Below, in pieces: positions 34,263 to 44,543 of a stretch of DNA of 64,000 nt; position 1 is the stretch's first letter; the number at the start of each line of letters is the position of its first letter. The stretch is from Hypomesus transpacificus (lineage: Eukaryota; Chordata; Actinopteri; Osmeriformes; Osmeridae): contig NW_025813765.1 in the NCBI RefSeq assembly GCF_021917145.1, positions 148,238 through 212,237 on the forward strand, given 5' to 3'. The notes under the pieces are model-generated. The model searched no databases. It saw nothing but the letters and a program-made list of their open reading frames with translations, and was not told where the DNA came from. A program made the position numbers and the translations under genes.

Positions 34263-34336
34263 TGGCCCGTATGGGGATCGAACCCACGACCTTGGCGTTA
34301 TTAGCACCACGCTCTGACCAACTGAGCTAACGGGCC
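34263..34336 (-). tRNA. tRNA-Ile (AAU)
   Basis: As 8535-8608; follows a relic of the GAAG subtype; 5' flank CGGCCC. Confidence 0.96.
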
Positions 34337-34544
34337 AGAGACACACTCACCAGCCGCGGACACTGTCTCCAGCCGCGGAAATGCAATGTCCTAGGCGCCA
34401 CCTCGTGTCGGCGTGAAACGACCGGTCGTATTCGGCCCACGCTGTAAGTCGTTTTTCCTCACTCTAAATTCAAGGGGATGTCAAGAAAGCGATTAAACGG
34501 GAGCTACGAGTCTTGCAAGACTCCAACGTCCACTGCTGAGCAAG

Positions 34545-34617
34545 GGGGAATTAGCTCAAATGGTAGAGCGCTCGCTTAGCATGCGAGAAGTAGCGGGATC
34601 GATGCCCGCATTCTCCA
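34545..34617 (+). tRNA. tRNA-Ala (AGC)
   Basis: As 8817-8889; next Ala 695 bp on. Confidence 0.96.
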
Positions 34618-34957
34618 ATGCTTTTCGGCTCGTTTGTTGTTCAGTGGCTCGGCTAGTTCAATAAGACAAGTTTATCCGGTTTGTCCGGTGTCGCAATCCT
34701 CTCTGACCAGTCAGTGGTCTGCAGTGTTATGGCGTGACCTTTTTGAAAATGACGCGTTGACCACTTCCTTGAGTAGACGGTATTTTGCAAACACCACGGG
34801 TTTACCCAAACCGAGGATCAAACCAGAGACCTTGACACCCTCGGCCTAACTCTCTCTCCCAACTGAGCTATAGAAGTTCCAAACCCAGTCAGTAGCTTTC
34901 CAAAGCCTTGCCACAAACGAAATAAAGCAATGGAAAAGATCCCCAAAAAGGGGTGGT

Positions 34958-35031
34958 TGGCCCGTATGGGGATCGAACCCACGACCTTGGCGTTATTAGC
35001 ACCACGCTCTGACCAACTGAGCTAACGGGCC
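34958..35031 (-). tRNA. tRNA-Ile (AAU)
   Basis: As 8535-8608; 5' flank TAACTCC subtype. Confidence 0.96.
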
Positions 35032-35239
35032 AGAGACACACTCACCAGCCGCGGACACTAACTCCAGCCGCGGAAATGCAATGTCCTAGGCGCCACCTCG
35101 TGTCGGCGTGAAACGACCGGTCGTATTCGGCCCACGCTGTAAGTCGTTTTTCCTCACTCTAAATTCAAGGAAATGTCAAGAAAGCGATTAAACGGGAGCT
35201 ACGAGTCTTGCAAGACTCCAACGTCCACTGCTGAGCAAG

Positions 35240-35312
35240 GGGGAATTAGCTCAAATGGTAGAGCGCTCGCTTAGCATGCGAGAAGTAGCGGGATCGATGC
35301 CCGCATTCTCCA
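35240..35312 (+). tRNA. tRNA-Ala (AGC)
   Basis: As 8817-8889; upstream spacer reads CAAGGAAATG in place of CAAGGGGATG. Confidence 0.96.
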
Positions 35313-35652
35313 ATGCTTTTCGGCTCGTTTGTTGTTCAGTGGCTCGGCTAGTTCAATAAGACAAGTTTATCCGGTTTGTCCGGTGTCGCAATCCTCTCTG
35401 ACCAGTCAGTGGTCTGCAGTGTTATGGCGTGACCTTTTTGAAAATGACGCGTTGACCACTTCCTTGAGTAGACGGTATTTTGCAAACACCACGGGTTTAC
35501 CCAAACCGAGGATCAAACCAGAGACCTTGACACCCTCGGCCTAACTCTCTCTCCCAACTGAGCTATAGGCGTTCCAAACCCAGTCAGTAGCATTCCAAAG
35601 CCTTGCCACAAACGAAATAAAGCAATGGAAAAGATCCCCAAAAAGGGGTGGT

Positions 35653-35726
35653 TGGCCCGTATGGGGATCGAACCCACGACCTTGGCGTTATTAGCACCAC
35701 GCTCTGACCAACTGAGCTAACGGGCC
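35653..35726 (-). tRNA. tRNA-Ile (AAU)
   Basis: As 8535-8608; 5' flank AAGGCCC with CACTCCCC. Confidence 0.96.
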
Positions 35727-35934
35727 AGAGACACACTCCCCAGCCGCGGACACTGTCTCCAGCCGCGGAAATGCAATGGCCTAGGCGCCACCTCGTGTCG
35801 GCGTGAAACGACCGGTCGTATAAGGCCCACGCTGTAAGTCGTTTTTCCTCACTCTAAATTCAAGGGGATGTCAAGAAAGCGATTAAACGGGAGCTACGAG
35901 TCTTGCAAGACTCCAACGTCCACTGCTGAGCAAG

Positions 35935-36007
35935 GGGGAATTAGCTCAAATGGTAGAGCGCTCGCTTAGCATGCGAGAAGTAGCGGGATCGATGCCCGCA
36001 TTCTCCA
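35935..36007 (+). tRNA. tRNA-Ala (AGC)
   Basis: As 8817-8889; first of two consecutive 672-bp units. Confidence 0.96.
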
Positions 36008-36324
36008 ATGCTTTTCGGCTCGTTTGTTGTTCAGTGGCTCGGCTAGTTCAATAAGACAAGTTTATCCGGTTTGTCCGGTGTCGCAATCCTCTCTGACCAG
36101 TCAGTGGTCTGCAGTGTTATGGCGTGACCACTCCCTTGAGTAGACGGTATTTTGCAAACACCACGGGTTTACCCAAACCGAGGATCAAACCAGAGACCTT
36201 GACACCCTCGGCCTAACTCTCTCTCCCAACTGAGCTATAGGCGTTCCAAACCCAGTCAGTAGCATTCCAAAGCCTTGCCACAAACGAAATAAAGCAATGG
36301 AAAAGATCCCCAAAAAGGGGTGGC

Positions 36325-36398
36325 TGGCCCGTATGGGGATCGAACCCACGACCTTGGCGTTATTAGCACCACGCTCTGACCAACTGAGCTAACGGGCC
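36325..36398 (-). tRNA. tRNA-Ile (AAU)
   Basis: As 8535-8608; 672-bp unit, GGCTGG and CGTCCC flanks. Confidence 0.96.
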
Positions 36399-36606
36399 AG
36401 AGACACACTCACCAGCCGCGGACACTGTCTCCAGCCGCGGAAATGCAATGTCCTAGGCGCCACCTCGTGTCGGCGTGAAACGACCGGTCGTATTCGTCCC
36501 ACGCTGTAAGTCGTTTTTCCTCACTCTAAATTCAAGGGGATGTCAAGAAAGCGATTAAACGGGAGCTACGAGTCTTGCAAGACTCCAACGTCCACTGCTG
36601 AGCAAG

Positions 36607-36679
36607 GGGGAATTAGCTCAAATGGTAGAGCGCTCGCTTAGCATGCGAGAAGTAGCGGGATCGATGCCCGCATTCTCCA
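36607..36679 (+). tRNA. tRNA-Ala (AGC)
   Basis: As 8817-8889; second of two consecutive 672-bp units. Confidence 0.96.
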
Positions 36680-36996
36680 ATGCTTTTCGGCTCGTTTGTT
36701 GTTCAGTGGCTCGGCTAGTTCAATAAGACAAGTTTATCCGGTTTGTCCGGTGTCGCAATCCTCTCTGACCAGTCAGTGGTCTGCAGTGTTATGGCGTGAC
36801 CACTCCCTTGAGTAGACGGTATTTTGCAAACACCACGGGTTTACCCAAACCGAGGATCAAACCAGAGACCTTGACACCCTCGGCCTAACTCTCTCTCCCA
36901 ACTGAGCTATAGGCGTTCCAAACCCAGTCAGTAGCATTCCAAAGCCTTGCCACAAACGAAATAAAGCAATGGAAAAGATCCCCAAAAAGGGGTGGC

Positions 36997-37070
36997 TGGC
37001 CCGTATGGGGATCGAACCCACGACCTTGGCGTTATTAGCACCACGCTCTGACCAACTGAGCTAACGGGCC
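36997..37070 (-). tRNA. tRNA-Ile (AAU)
   Basis: As 8535-8608; 672-bp unit, GGCTGG and CGTCCC flanks. Confidence 0.96.
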
Positions 37071-37278
37071 AGAGACACACTCACCAGCCGCGGACACTGT
37101 CTCCAGCCGCGGAAATGCAATGTCCTAGGCGCCACCTCGTGTCGGCGTGAAACGACCGGTCGTATTCGTCCCACGCTGTAAGTCGTTTTTCCTCACTCTA
37201 AATTCAAGGGGATGTCAAGAAAGCGATTAAACGGGAGCTACGAGTCTTGCAAGACTCCAACGTCCACTGCTGAGCAAG

Positions 37279-37351
37279 GGGGAATTAGCTCAAATGGTAG
37301 AGCGCTCGCTTAGCATGCGAGAAGTAGCGGGATCGATGCCCGCATTCTCCA
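37279..37351 (+). tRNA. tRNA-Ala (AGC)
   Basis: As 8817-8889; next Ala 695 bp on. Confidence 0.96.
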
Positions 37352-37691
37352 ATGCTTTTCGGCTCGTTTGTTGTTCAGTGGCTCGGCTAGTTCAATAAGA
37401 CAAGTTTATCCGGTTTGTCCGGTGTCGCAATCCTCTCTGACCAGTCAGTGGTCTGCAGTGTTATGGCGTGACCTTTTTGAAAATGACGCGTTGACCACTT
37501 CCTTGAGTAGACGGTATTTTGCAAACACCACGGGTTTACCCAAACCGAGGATCAAACCAGAGACCTTGACACCCTCGGCCTAACTCTCTCTCCCAACTGA
37601 GCTATAGGCGTTCCAAACCCAGTCAGTAGCATTCCAAAGCCTTGCCACAAACGAAATAAAGCAATGGAAAAGATCCCCAAAAAGGGGTGGT

Positions 37692-37765
37692 TGGCCCGTA
37701 TGGGGATCGAACCCACGACCTTGGCGTTATTAGCACCACGCTCTGACCAACTGAGCTAACGGGCC
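37692..37765 (-). tRNA. tRNA-Ile (AAU)
   Basis: As 8535-8608; 5' flank CGGCCC with CACTCCCC and ATGGCC. Confidence 0.96.
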
Positions 37766-37973
37766 AGAGACACACTCCCCAGCCGCGGACACTGTCTCCA
37801 GCCGCGGAAATGCAATGGCCTAGGCGCCACCTCGTGTCGGCGTGAAACGACCGGTCGTATTCGGCCCACGCTGTAAGTCGTTTTTCCTCACTCTAAATTC
37901 AAGGGGATGTCAAGAAAGCGATTAAACGGGAGCTACGAGTCTTGCAAGACTCCAACGTCCACTGCTGAGCAAG

Positions 37974-38046
37974 GGGGAATTAGCTCAAATGGTAGAGCGC
38001 TCGCTTAGCATGCGAGAAGTAGCGGGATCGATGCCCGCATTCTCCA
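37974..38046 (+). tRNA. tRNA-Ala (AGC)
   Basis: As 8817-8889; begins a 672-bp unit. Confidence 0.96.
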
Positions 38047-38363
38047 ATGCTTTTCGGCTCGTTTGTTGTTCAGTGGCTCGGCTAGTTCAATAAGACAAGT
38101 TTATCCGGTTTGTCCGGTGTCGCAATCCTCTCTGACCAGTCAGTGGTCTGCAGTGTTATGGCGTGACCACTCCCTTGAGTAGACGGTATTTTGCAAACAC
38201 CACGGGTTTACCCAAACCGAGGATCAAACCAGAGACCTTGACACCCTCGGCCTAACTCTCTCTCCCAACTGAGCTATAGGCGTTCCAAACCCAGTCAGTA
38301 GCATTCCAAAGCCTTGCCACAAACGAAATAAAGCAATGGAAAAGATCCCCAAAAAGGGGTGGC

Positions 38364-38437
38364 TGGCCCGTATGGGGATCGAACCCACGACCTTGGCGTT
38401 ATTAGCACCACGCTCTGACCAACTGAGCTAACGGGCC
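38364..38437 (-). tRNA. tRNA-Ile (AAU)
   Basis: As 8535-8608; 672-bp unit, GGCTGG and CGTCCC flanks. Confidence 0.96.
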
Positions 38438-38645
38438 AGAGACACACTCACCAGCCGCGGACACTGTCTCCAGCCGCGGAAATGCAATGTCCTAGGCGCC
38501 ACCTCGTGTCGGCGTGAAACGACCGGTCGTATTCGTCCCACGCTGTAAGTCGTTTTTCCTCACTCTAAATTCAAGGGGATGTCAAGAAAGCGATTAAACG
38601 GGAGCTACGAGTCTTGCAAGACTCCAACGTCCACTGCTGAGCAAG

Positions 38646-38718
38646 GGGGAATTAGCTCAAATGGTAGAGCGCTCGCTTAGCATGCGAGAAGTAGCGGGAT
38701 CGATGCCCGCATTCTCCA
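38646..38718 (+). tRNA. tRNA-Ala (AGC)
   Basis: As 8817-8889; next Ala 695 bp on. Confidence 0.96.
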
Positions 38719-39058
38719 ATGCTTTTCGGCTCGTTTGTTGTTCAGTGGCTCGGCTAGTTCAATAAGACAAGTTTATCCGGTTTGTCCGGTGTCGCAATCC
38801 TCTCTGACCAGTCAGTGGTCTGCAGTGTTATGGCGTGACCTTTTTGAAAATGACGCGTTGACCACTTCCTTGAGTAGACGGTATTTTGCAAACACCACGG
38901 GTTTACCCAAACCGAGGATCAAACCAGAGACCTTGACACCCTCGGCCTAACTCTCTCTCCCAACTGAGCTATAGAAGTTCCAAACCCAGTCAGTAGCTTT
39001 CCAAAGCCTTGCCACAAACGAAATAAAGCAATGGAAAAGATCCCCAAAAAGGGGTGGT

Positions 39059-39132
39059 TGGCCCGTATGGGGATCGAACCCACGACCTTGGCGTTATTAG
39101 CACCACGCTCTGACCAACTGAGCTAACGGGCC
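39059..39132 (-). tRNA. tRNA-Ile (AAU)
   Basis: As 8535-8608; 5' flank CACTCACTAG and TAACTCC. Confidence 0.96.
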
Positions 39133-39340
39133 AGAGACACACTCACTAGCCGCGGACACTAACTCCAGCCGCGGAAATGCAATGTCCTAGGCGCCACCTC
39201 GTGTCGGCGTGAAACGACCGGTCGTATTCGGCCCACGCTGTAAGTCGTTTTTCCTCACTCTAAATTCAAGGAAATGTCAAGAAAGCGATTAAACGGGAGC
39301 TACGAGTCTTGCAAGACTCCAACGTCCACTGCTGAGCAAG

Positions 39341-39413
39341 GGGGAATTAGCTCAAATGGTAGAGCGCTCGCTTAGCATGCGAGAAGTAGCGGGATCGATG
39401 CCCGCATTCTCCA
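39341..39413 (+). tRNA. tRNA-Ala (AGC)
   Basis: As 8817-8889; upstream CAAGGAAATG variant; 693 bp to next Ala (2-bp deletion just after the gene). Confidence 0.96.
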
Positions 39414-39751
39414 ATGCTTTTCGGCTCGTGTTGTTCAGTGGCTCGGCTAGTTCAATAAGACAAGTTTATCCGGTTTGTCCGGTGTCGCAATCCTCTCTGA
39501 CCAGTCAGTGGTCTGCAGTGTTATGGCGTGACCTTTTTGAAAATGACGCGTTGACCACTTCCTTGAGTAGACGGTATTTTGCAAACACCACGGGTTTACC
39601 CAAACCGAGGATCAAACCAGAGACCTTGACACCCTCGGCCTAACTCTCTCTCCCAACTGAGCTATAGAAGTTCCAAACCCAGTCAGTAGCTTTCCAAAGC
39701 CTTGCCACAAACGAAATAAAGCAATGGAAAAGATCCCCAAAAAGGGGTGGT

Positions 39752-39825
39752 TGGCCCGTATGGGGATCGAACCCACGACCTTGGCGTTATTAGCACCACG
39801 CTCTGACCAACTGAGCTAACGGGCC
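39752..39825 (-). tRNA. tRNA-Ile (AAU)
   Basis: As 8535-8608; 5' flank CACTCACTAG and TAACTCC, same as the preceding unit. Confidence 0.96.
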
Positions 39826-40033
39826 AGAGACACACTCACTAGCCGCGGACACTAACTCCAGCCGCGGAAATGCAATGTCCTAGGCGCCACCTCGTGTCGG
39901 CGTGAAACGACCGGTCGTATTCGGCCCACGCTGTAAGTCGTTTTTCCTCACTCTAAATTCAAGGAAATGTCAAGAAAGCGATTAAACGGGAGCTACGAGT
40001 CTTGCAAGACTCCAACGTCCACTGCTGAGCAAG

Positions 40034-40106
40034 GGGGAATTAGCTCAAATGGTAGAGCGCTCGCTTAGCATGCGAGAAGTAGCGGGATCGATGCCCGCAT
40101 TCTCCA
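40034..40106 (+). tRNA. tRNA-Ala (AGC)
   Basis: As 8817-8889; last intact Ala before the LINE. Its unit carries private changes CTTGAATAG and CCTCGACACC. Confidence 0.96.
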
Positions 40107-40446
40107 ATGCTTTTCGGCTCGTTTGTTGTTCAGTGGCTCGGCTAGTTCAATAAGACAAGTTTATCCGGTTTGTCCGGTGTCGCAATCCTCTCTGACCAGT
40201 CAGTGGTCTGCAGTGTTATGGCGTGACCTTTTTGAAAATGACGCGTTGACCACTTCCTTGAATAGACGGTATTTTGCAAACACCACGGGTTTACCCAAAC
40301 CGAGGATCAAACCAGAGACCTCGACACCCTCGGCCTAACTCTCTCTCCCAACTGAGCTATAGGCGTTCCAAACCCAGTCAGTAGCATTCCAAAGCCTTGC
40401 CACAAACGAAATAAAGCAATGGAAAAGATCCCCAAAAAGGGGTGGT

Positions 40447-40503
40447 TGGCCCGTATGGGGATCGAACCCACGACCTTGGCGTTATTAGCACCACGCTCTG
40501 ACC
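40447..40503 (-). pseudogene. tRNA-Ile 3' part, truncated by the LINE
   Basis: The last 57 nt of tRNA-Ile, from GGTCAGAGCG in the D loop to the 3' end, are joined on the minus strand to the LINE poly(A). The first 17 nt of the gene are absent from the other side of the LINE, so the gene is destroyed. Confidence 0.92.
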
Positions 40504-40700
40504 TTTTTTTTTTTTTTTTTTTTTTTTTTTTCTCTTTATTATAAAAACAACATCTACAATATTTGCTGACACTTCAGCTTACATTACATATATATAGCAC
40601 AGGTCCAAACATCATGTACAAATTACAACATTGATCACATGTTAAAGTCCTGCTTCAACAAGCTCTCAATACAACCATGAACCGAAAATGAAAGAAAAAC

Positions 40701-43700
40701 TCAAAACCTAAACACCAAACCCCCCCCTTCTTCTTTCTCTATAAATCTACAATCCTTCAAAAATACCTTCTCAAAGTCCCCATGTCCATACTTGTACATC
40801 AGTCCCACATCCTTTTTTAACATCCCCACAAATATGTCCCACACTTTTACCCTCTTAGCCTCAAAACGCGCCAAGTTCCGCCTTAAGTACACTGCATATC
40901 TTGCATGGGACAACACATAGTTCAATAACTCTATATTTAACCCCTTCACTCTCTCCCACACTCCAAACAATACTAAACACCTCCAATCAAACCGTCCTAT
41001 CCATTCCACTCCCCAGTTTGACGCCAACAATAGCTTAAGCCTTACATAAAACCCAGACACAGAGTTGCATTCAAACATCATGTGCATCAGGTTTTCATCC
41101 TCCTCTTCACACACATCACACACTCGTGACACTGACCTGTCTATCTGATGAATCACCACCTTAGTGTAAATCCTGTTGTGCCTAAGCATAAAATCAAAAT
41201 GTGTACATTCAAGACTATTTAGTTTCACCAATAAATTACCCCACAAACATTCCATATCCAACCCCGGAAACACACACCTCCACACCTTCTCCGAGGCAGG
41301 TACCCTAACCTTCCCAACTAGCAGAGCCCAGTAAATATCTTTTACCCTGGCAGAGGACAATGCCCGGCTAGACTCCCCCATCCCCATCCGTAAGTCAGGC
41401 AATGCTCCCACATTCCCCACCCACACAGAACTGTCCAGAATATCAACCCACTCCCTGGGGAAGCACTCCTTTAACCTCTCAAAGACCCCTAATACCGCCC
41501 CTCTGCCGATATCCCACTCCACTGCCCAGATAGTGTCCAGGATTGCCTGATCCGTCAGGAACCCTGGGATTACCTCATACCTAAAATCCCGAACCTTCAC
41601 CATACCTGCCTTCATGAACACCTTACTCTCCAAAAGCCTTCCCCTTGATTTCAGCACAGGATTCAAAAACACCGGCATATTCAAAATCACCCCTGCCGAT
41701 ACACATGAATAGGTAATTTGGGGCAAAAACTCCCCCCAAGCCCTAAACACCTCCTTATAAAACTCAGGTGCCCCTACATACATCCCTGGCTTCAGACACA
41801 TTAACAGGCCATAATCCCCACAACCACTAACTTTATCTACCCAGTGGCGAAAAAACTCCATCCACCCATGACCCTGCTCTCCATACAAACATTTCTTAAC
41901 TGTCTTGACCCGCATGGCTTTCAGTTTAACTTCAATGTCCATTAATCTCAACCCCCCCTTCAAATAATCTGCAATCAAAACATCATGAGCAATCTTAACC
42001 GCTCCCCCACCCCCACCCCACAAGAAGCCGGATACCATCCCCTTGATTTCCTTCAACACCCACACAGGCACATCCAAAACACCTAACACATAGACACATT
42101 TAGACATTAGCAAAGCATTCACCACCACCACTTTACCTCTCAATTTCAATTTCCTTTGTTGCCAGAAGTTCAAAGTGGTCTTGATCTTGTTAATCACCCC
42201 AGTCCATGTAATGTCTCTGGCTTCACATTCATTCACCCCAATATTCACCCCCAAAACCTTTACATAATCCTTTACCGTTCTAAAAGGAACGTTACATGTG
42301 GATATGTCCATTTCTTTTGCACACAACATTTCACTTTTTTCAACATTCATCCTTGCCCCAGATGCCTTCCCATATATATCAAAACATTTCATTAAACATT
42401 TTACACTGTCCACATCCATTACAGTACATGTTGTATCGTCAGCATAGTGATGCAGGACACTCACTCCTCCCCCTGGCATTTTTACACCACGGACACCACA
42501 ATCACTTTTAACAAATGCTGCCAAGGGTTCCACTGAAATGCTGTAAAGCATTGCAGACAGTGGGCATCCCTGCCTTATAGACCTGCCCAGTGGAAAGGAG
42601 TCAGTCAGCACCCCGTTACACTTCACAGCACTTCGTGCTGCACCATATAACAGCTCCACCCATCCTCGCAATCTAGGCCCAAAACCAAACCTTTCCATGG
42701 TCTCCAGTAGGAACCGGTGCTCCACTCTATCAAAAGCCTTGTTCAGATCCAGGCAGAGCACAACCCCTCCCACATCCTGCATATGCCTCACAACATCCCT
42801 GATAGTGCATATGGTGTCTGCAATATCCCTCCCCGGAACCCCATAAGCCTGAGTAGGTGCAATGATGCTTCCCATCACCTTTTTAAGTCTGTTGGCTAGT
42901 ATCTTAGCCAATACCTTATGATCAATGTTCAGTAAAGAAATAGGCCTATGATTTTCAAGTTTCAAATGACTCCCCCTCCCTTTGTAAAGCACTGTTAAAA
43001 CTCCTAAGGCCATTGACTCAGGCACCACCCTCCTCTCCTCCATGCACTCAAATACCCGCATCAACAGAGGGGCCAGGATACCACTAAATGCTCTATAGAA
43101 TTCAGCAGTAAGGCCATCTGAACCTGGACTTTTATTCAAATTCAGCCCAGATATTGCACCTGTGACCTCATCCCTCGTGATATCAGCATCACACATCCCC
43201 ACATCCTCCACCGCCACCCTTGTCTTCACAGCTTCCAGCACACTCTCCATACACTCCTCCTTCACCCCACCCGAAGTATATAAACCTTCATAGAAAGATT
43301 GTACCGTGCTCAAAATACCCACCAGATCTGTAACTCTCTCCCCTTGGTCATCTATCAGCTCAGTAAAATAACTCTTCTCCTGCCTCCTCTTTTCTAGCCC
43401 AAGAAAAAAACCTGTGCTCCTCTCCCCTTCCACCACGTACCTTGCTCTACTCCTCACCACTGCCCCTGTGCACCTATGCCTTTCCACAGCCCTCATCTCC
43501 TCCCTCACCCTCAAATACTCTGCAGTGTCATATCCAGCATCCGCCTCTATCATTTCCAACTCAAAGGCCATCTGTGACTTAAGGGCTTTCTCATCCCGCC
43601 TCCTCCTCTGACCAGCTTGCCTAGCAAAACTCATTGCTATCTGCTTAAACTTTACCTTCAACCCCTCCCACCACTCACACACATCATATTCATAAAGACT

Positions 43701-44543
43701 TTCAGACATGGTATCACGCACACACTCTTTCACTGCTACTCTAAACCCCTCATCCTTCAACAGACCAGCATTAAAACACCACAATCCTCCCCCCTTCCCC
43801 TCCCGTACCTTCCCCAACCTGAAAGACAGAGCATCATGGTCGCTAAAGAATGCGTCCCTGTACTCCATTCCTCCCAGCAGGTGTACACATGCGTCATGCG
43901 CTAGACACAGATCAATGCGTGACTGCTTCAGCTCCCCCATTACCCACTGCTGCCGGGAGAACACCCTCTCATCTGGGTGGCCCTCCCGCCACACATCCAC
44001 CAAGCCCTTCCCCCTCATTATTCTTCGCAACACATCACGGGATGAGTCTGATACAAAGCATGCACTTCTTGAGGCATCCAACCTATCCATCTTTACATTA
44101 AAATCCCCTACAAAAATACAATTCCCCACACACAACCTTTCCAGAGACATAAACAGTGTCCGTCTATCAATTTCTATATTCGGAGCATACACATTATACA
44201 GTACATACTCCACACCCTGAAATTTAAACCCCACACCCACCACCCTCCCACCTGTGTCCGTGTACAATAAATGCACTCCAGACACCACACCCGGCCTGAC
44301 CAAAATAGCCACACCACACACTCGTTCGTCCCCATTACTCACAAATATTTGTCCATGCCATCTCTGTCGAACATCTCCCATACACTGCTCAGTCCAATGA
44401 GTTTCCTGTAGGCACAAAATGTCCGCTGGGAAAGCTTCAACCACAACCTCAAATTTTTCCATGCTTCTAAGTCCATTTGTGTTGATTGAAACAACATTAA
44501 CCATGTTGAACAAAAAAACAAAAAAAATGTCACAATCACCCAT
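40701..44543 (-). CDS. LINE ORF2: AP-endonuclease and reverse transcriptase
   Basis: 1,280 aa. APE-type endonuclease at about residues 14-242: N21 (SINTNG), E47 (LQETHW), VYAP around 118-121, D147/N149 (VGDFNV), D211 (SRIDL) and SDHD at 234-237. Reverse transcriptase at about 465-740: motif A LDLNKAFDRV (D599), motif B RQGCPLSAMLYS (657-668), motif C YADD (700-703). A C-terminal C-x2-C-x8-H-x4-C motif near residues 1138-1156 is typical of the L1/Tx1 group. It nicks the target and copies its own RNA by target-primed reverse transcription. The start ATG overlaps the ORF1 stop by one base (TAATG), which suggests coupled reinitiation. No internal stop, so the copy is potentially active. Confidence 0.92.
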   Translation of the reverse strand: MGDCDIFFVFLFNMVNVVSINTNGLRSMEKFEVVVEAFPADILCLQETHWTEQCMGDVRQRWHGQIFVSNGDERVCGVAILVRPGVVSGVHLLYTDTGGRVVGVGFKFQGVEYVLYNVYAPNIEIDRRTLFMSLERLCVGNCIFVGDFNVKMDRLDASRSACFVSDSSRDVLRRIMRGKGLVDVWREGHPDERVFSRQQWVMGELKQSRIDLCLAHDACVHLLGGMEYRDAFFSDHDALSFRLGKVREGKGGGLWCFNAGLLKDEGFRVAVKECVRDTMSESLYEYDVCEWWEGLKVKFKQIAMSFARQAGQRRRRDEKALKSQMAFELEMIEADAGYDTAEYLRVREEMRAVERHRCTGAVVRSRARYVVEGERSTGFFLGLEKRRQEKSYFTELIDDQGERVTDLVGILSTVQSFYEGLYTSGGVKEECMESVLEAVKTRVAVEDVGMCDADITRDEVTGAISGLNLNKSPGSDGLTAEFYRAFSGILAPLLMRVFECMEERRVVPESMALGVLTVLYKGRGSHLKLENHRPISLLNIDHKVLAKILANRLKKVMGSIIAPTQAYGVPGRDIADTICTIRDVVRHMQDVGGVVLCLDLNKAFDRVEHRFLLETMERFGFGPRLRGWVELLYGAARSAVKCNGVLTDSFPLGRSIRQGCPLSAMLYSISVEPLAAFVKSDCGVRGVKMPGGGVSVLHHYADDTTCTVMDVDSVKCLMKCFDIYGKASGARMNVEKSEMLCAKEMDISTCNVPFRTVKDYVKVLGVNIGVNECEARDITWTGVINKIKTTLNFWQQRKLKLRGKVVVVNALLMSKCVYVLGVLDVPVWVLKEIKGMVSGFLWGGGGGAVKIAHDVLIADYLKGGLRLMDIEVKLKAMRVKTVKKCLYGEQGHGWMEFFRHWVDKVSGCGDYGLLMCLKPGMYVGAPEFYKEVFRAWGEFLPQITYSCVSAGVILNMPVFLNPVLKSRGRLLESKVFMKAGMVKVRDFRYEVIPGFLTDQAILDTIWAVEWDIGRGAVLGVFERLKECFPREWVDILDSSVWVGNVGALPDLRMGMGESSRALSSARVKDIYWALLVGKVRVPASEKVWRCVFPGLDMECLWGNLLVKLNSLECTHFDFMLRHNRIYTKVVIHQIDRSVSRVCDVCEEEDENLMHMMFECNSVSGFYVRLKLLLASNWGVEWIGRFDWRCLVLFGVWERVKGLNIELLNYVLSHARYAVYLRRNLARFEAKRVKVWDIFVGMLKKDVGLMYKYGHGDFEKVFLKDCRFIEKEEGGGLVFRF

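Larger units (their letters stand above)
29735..40503. repeat. tRNA array block: 15 intact Ala genes
   Basis: Ala-to-Ala spacings: 695, 672, 692, 695, 672, 695, 695, 695, 672, 672, 695, 672, 695, 693. The mix of 672 and 695 units and recurring flank markers gives a higher-order pattern. It ends inside the tRNA-Ile gene broken by the LINE. Confidence 0.95.
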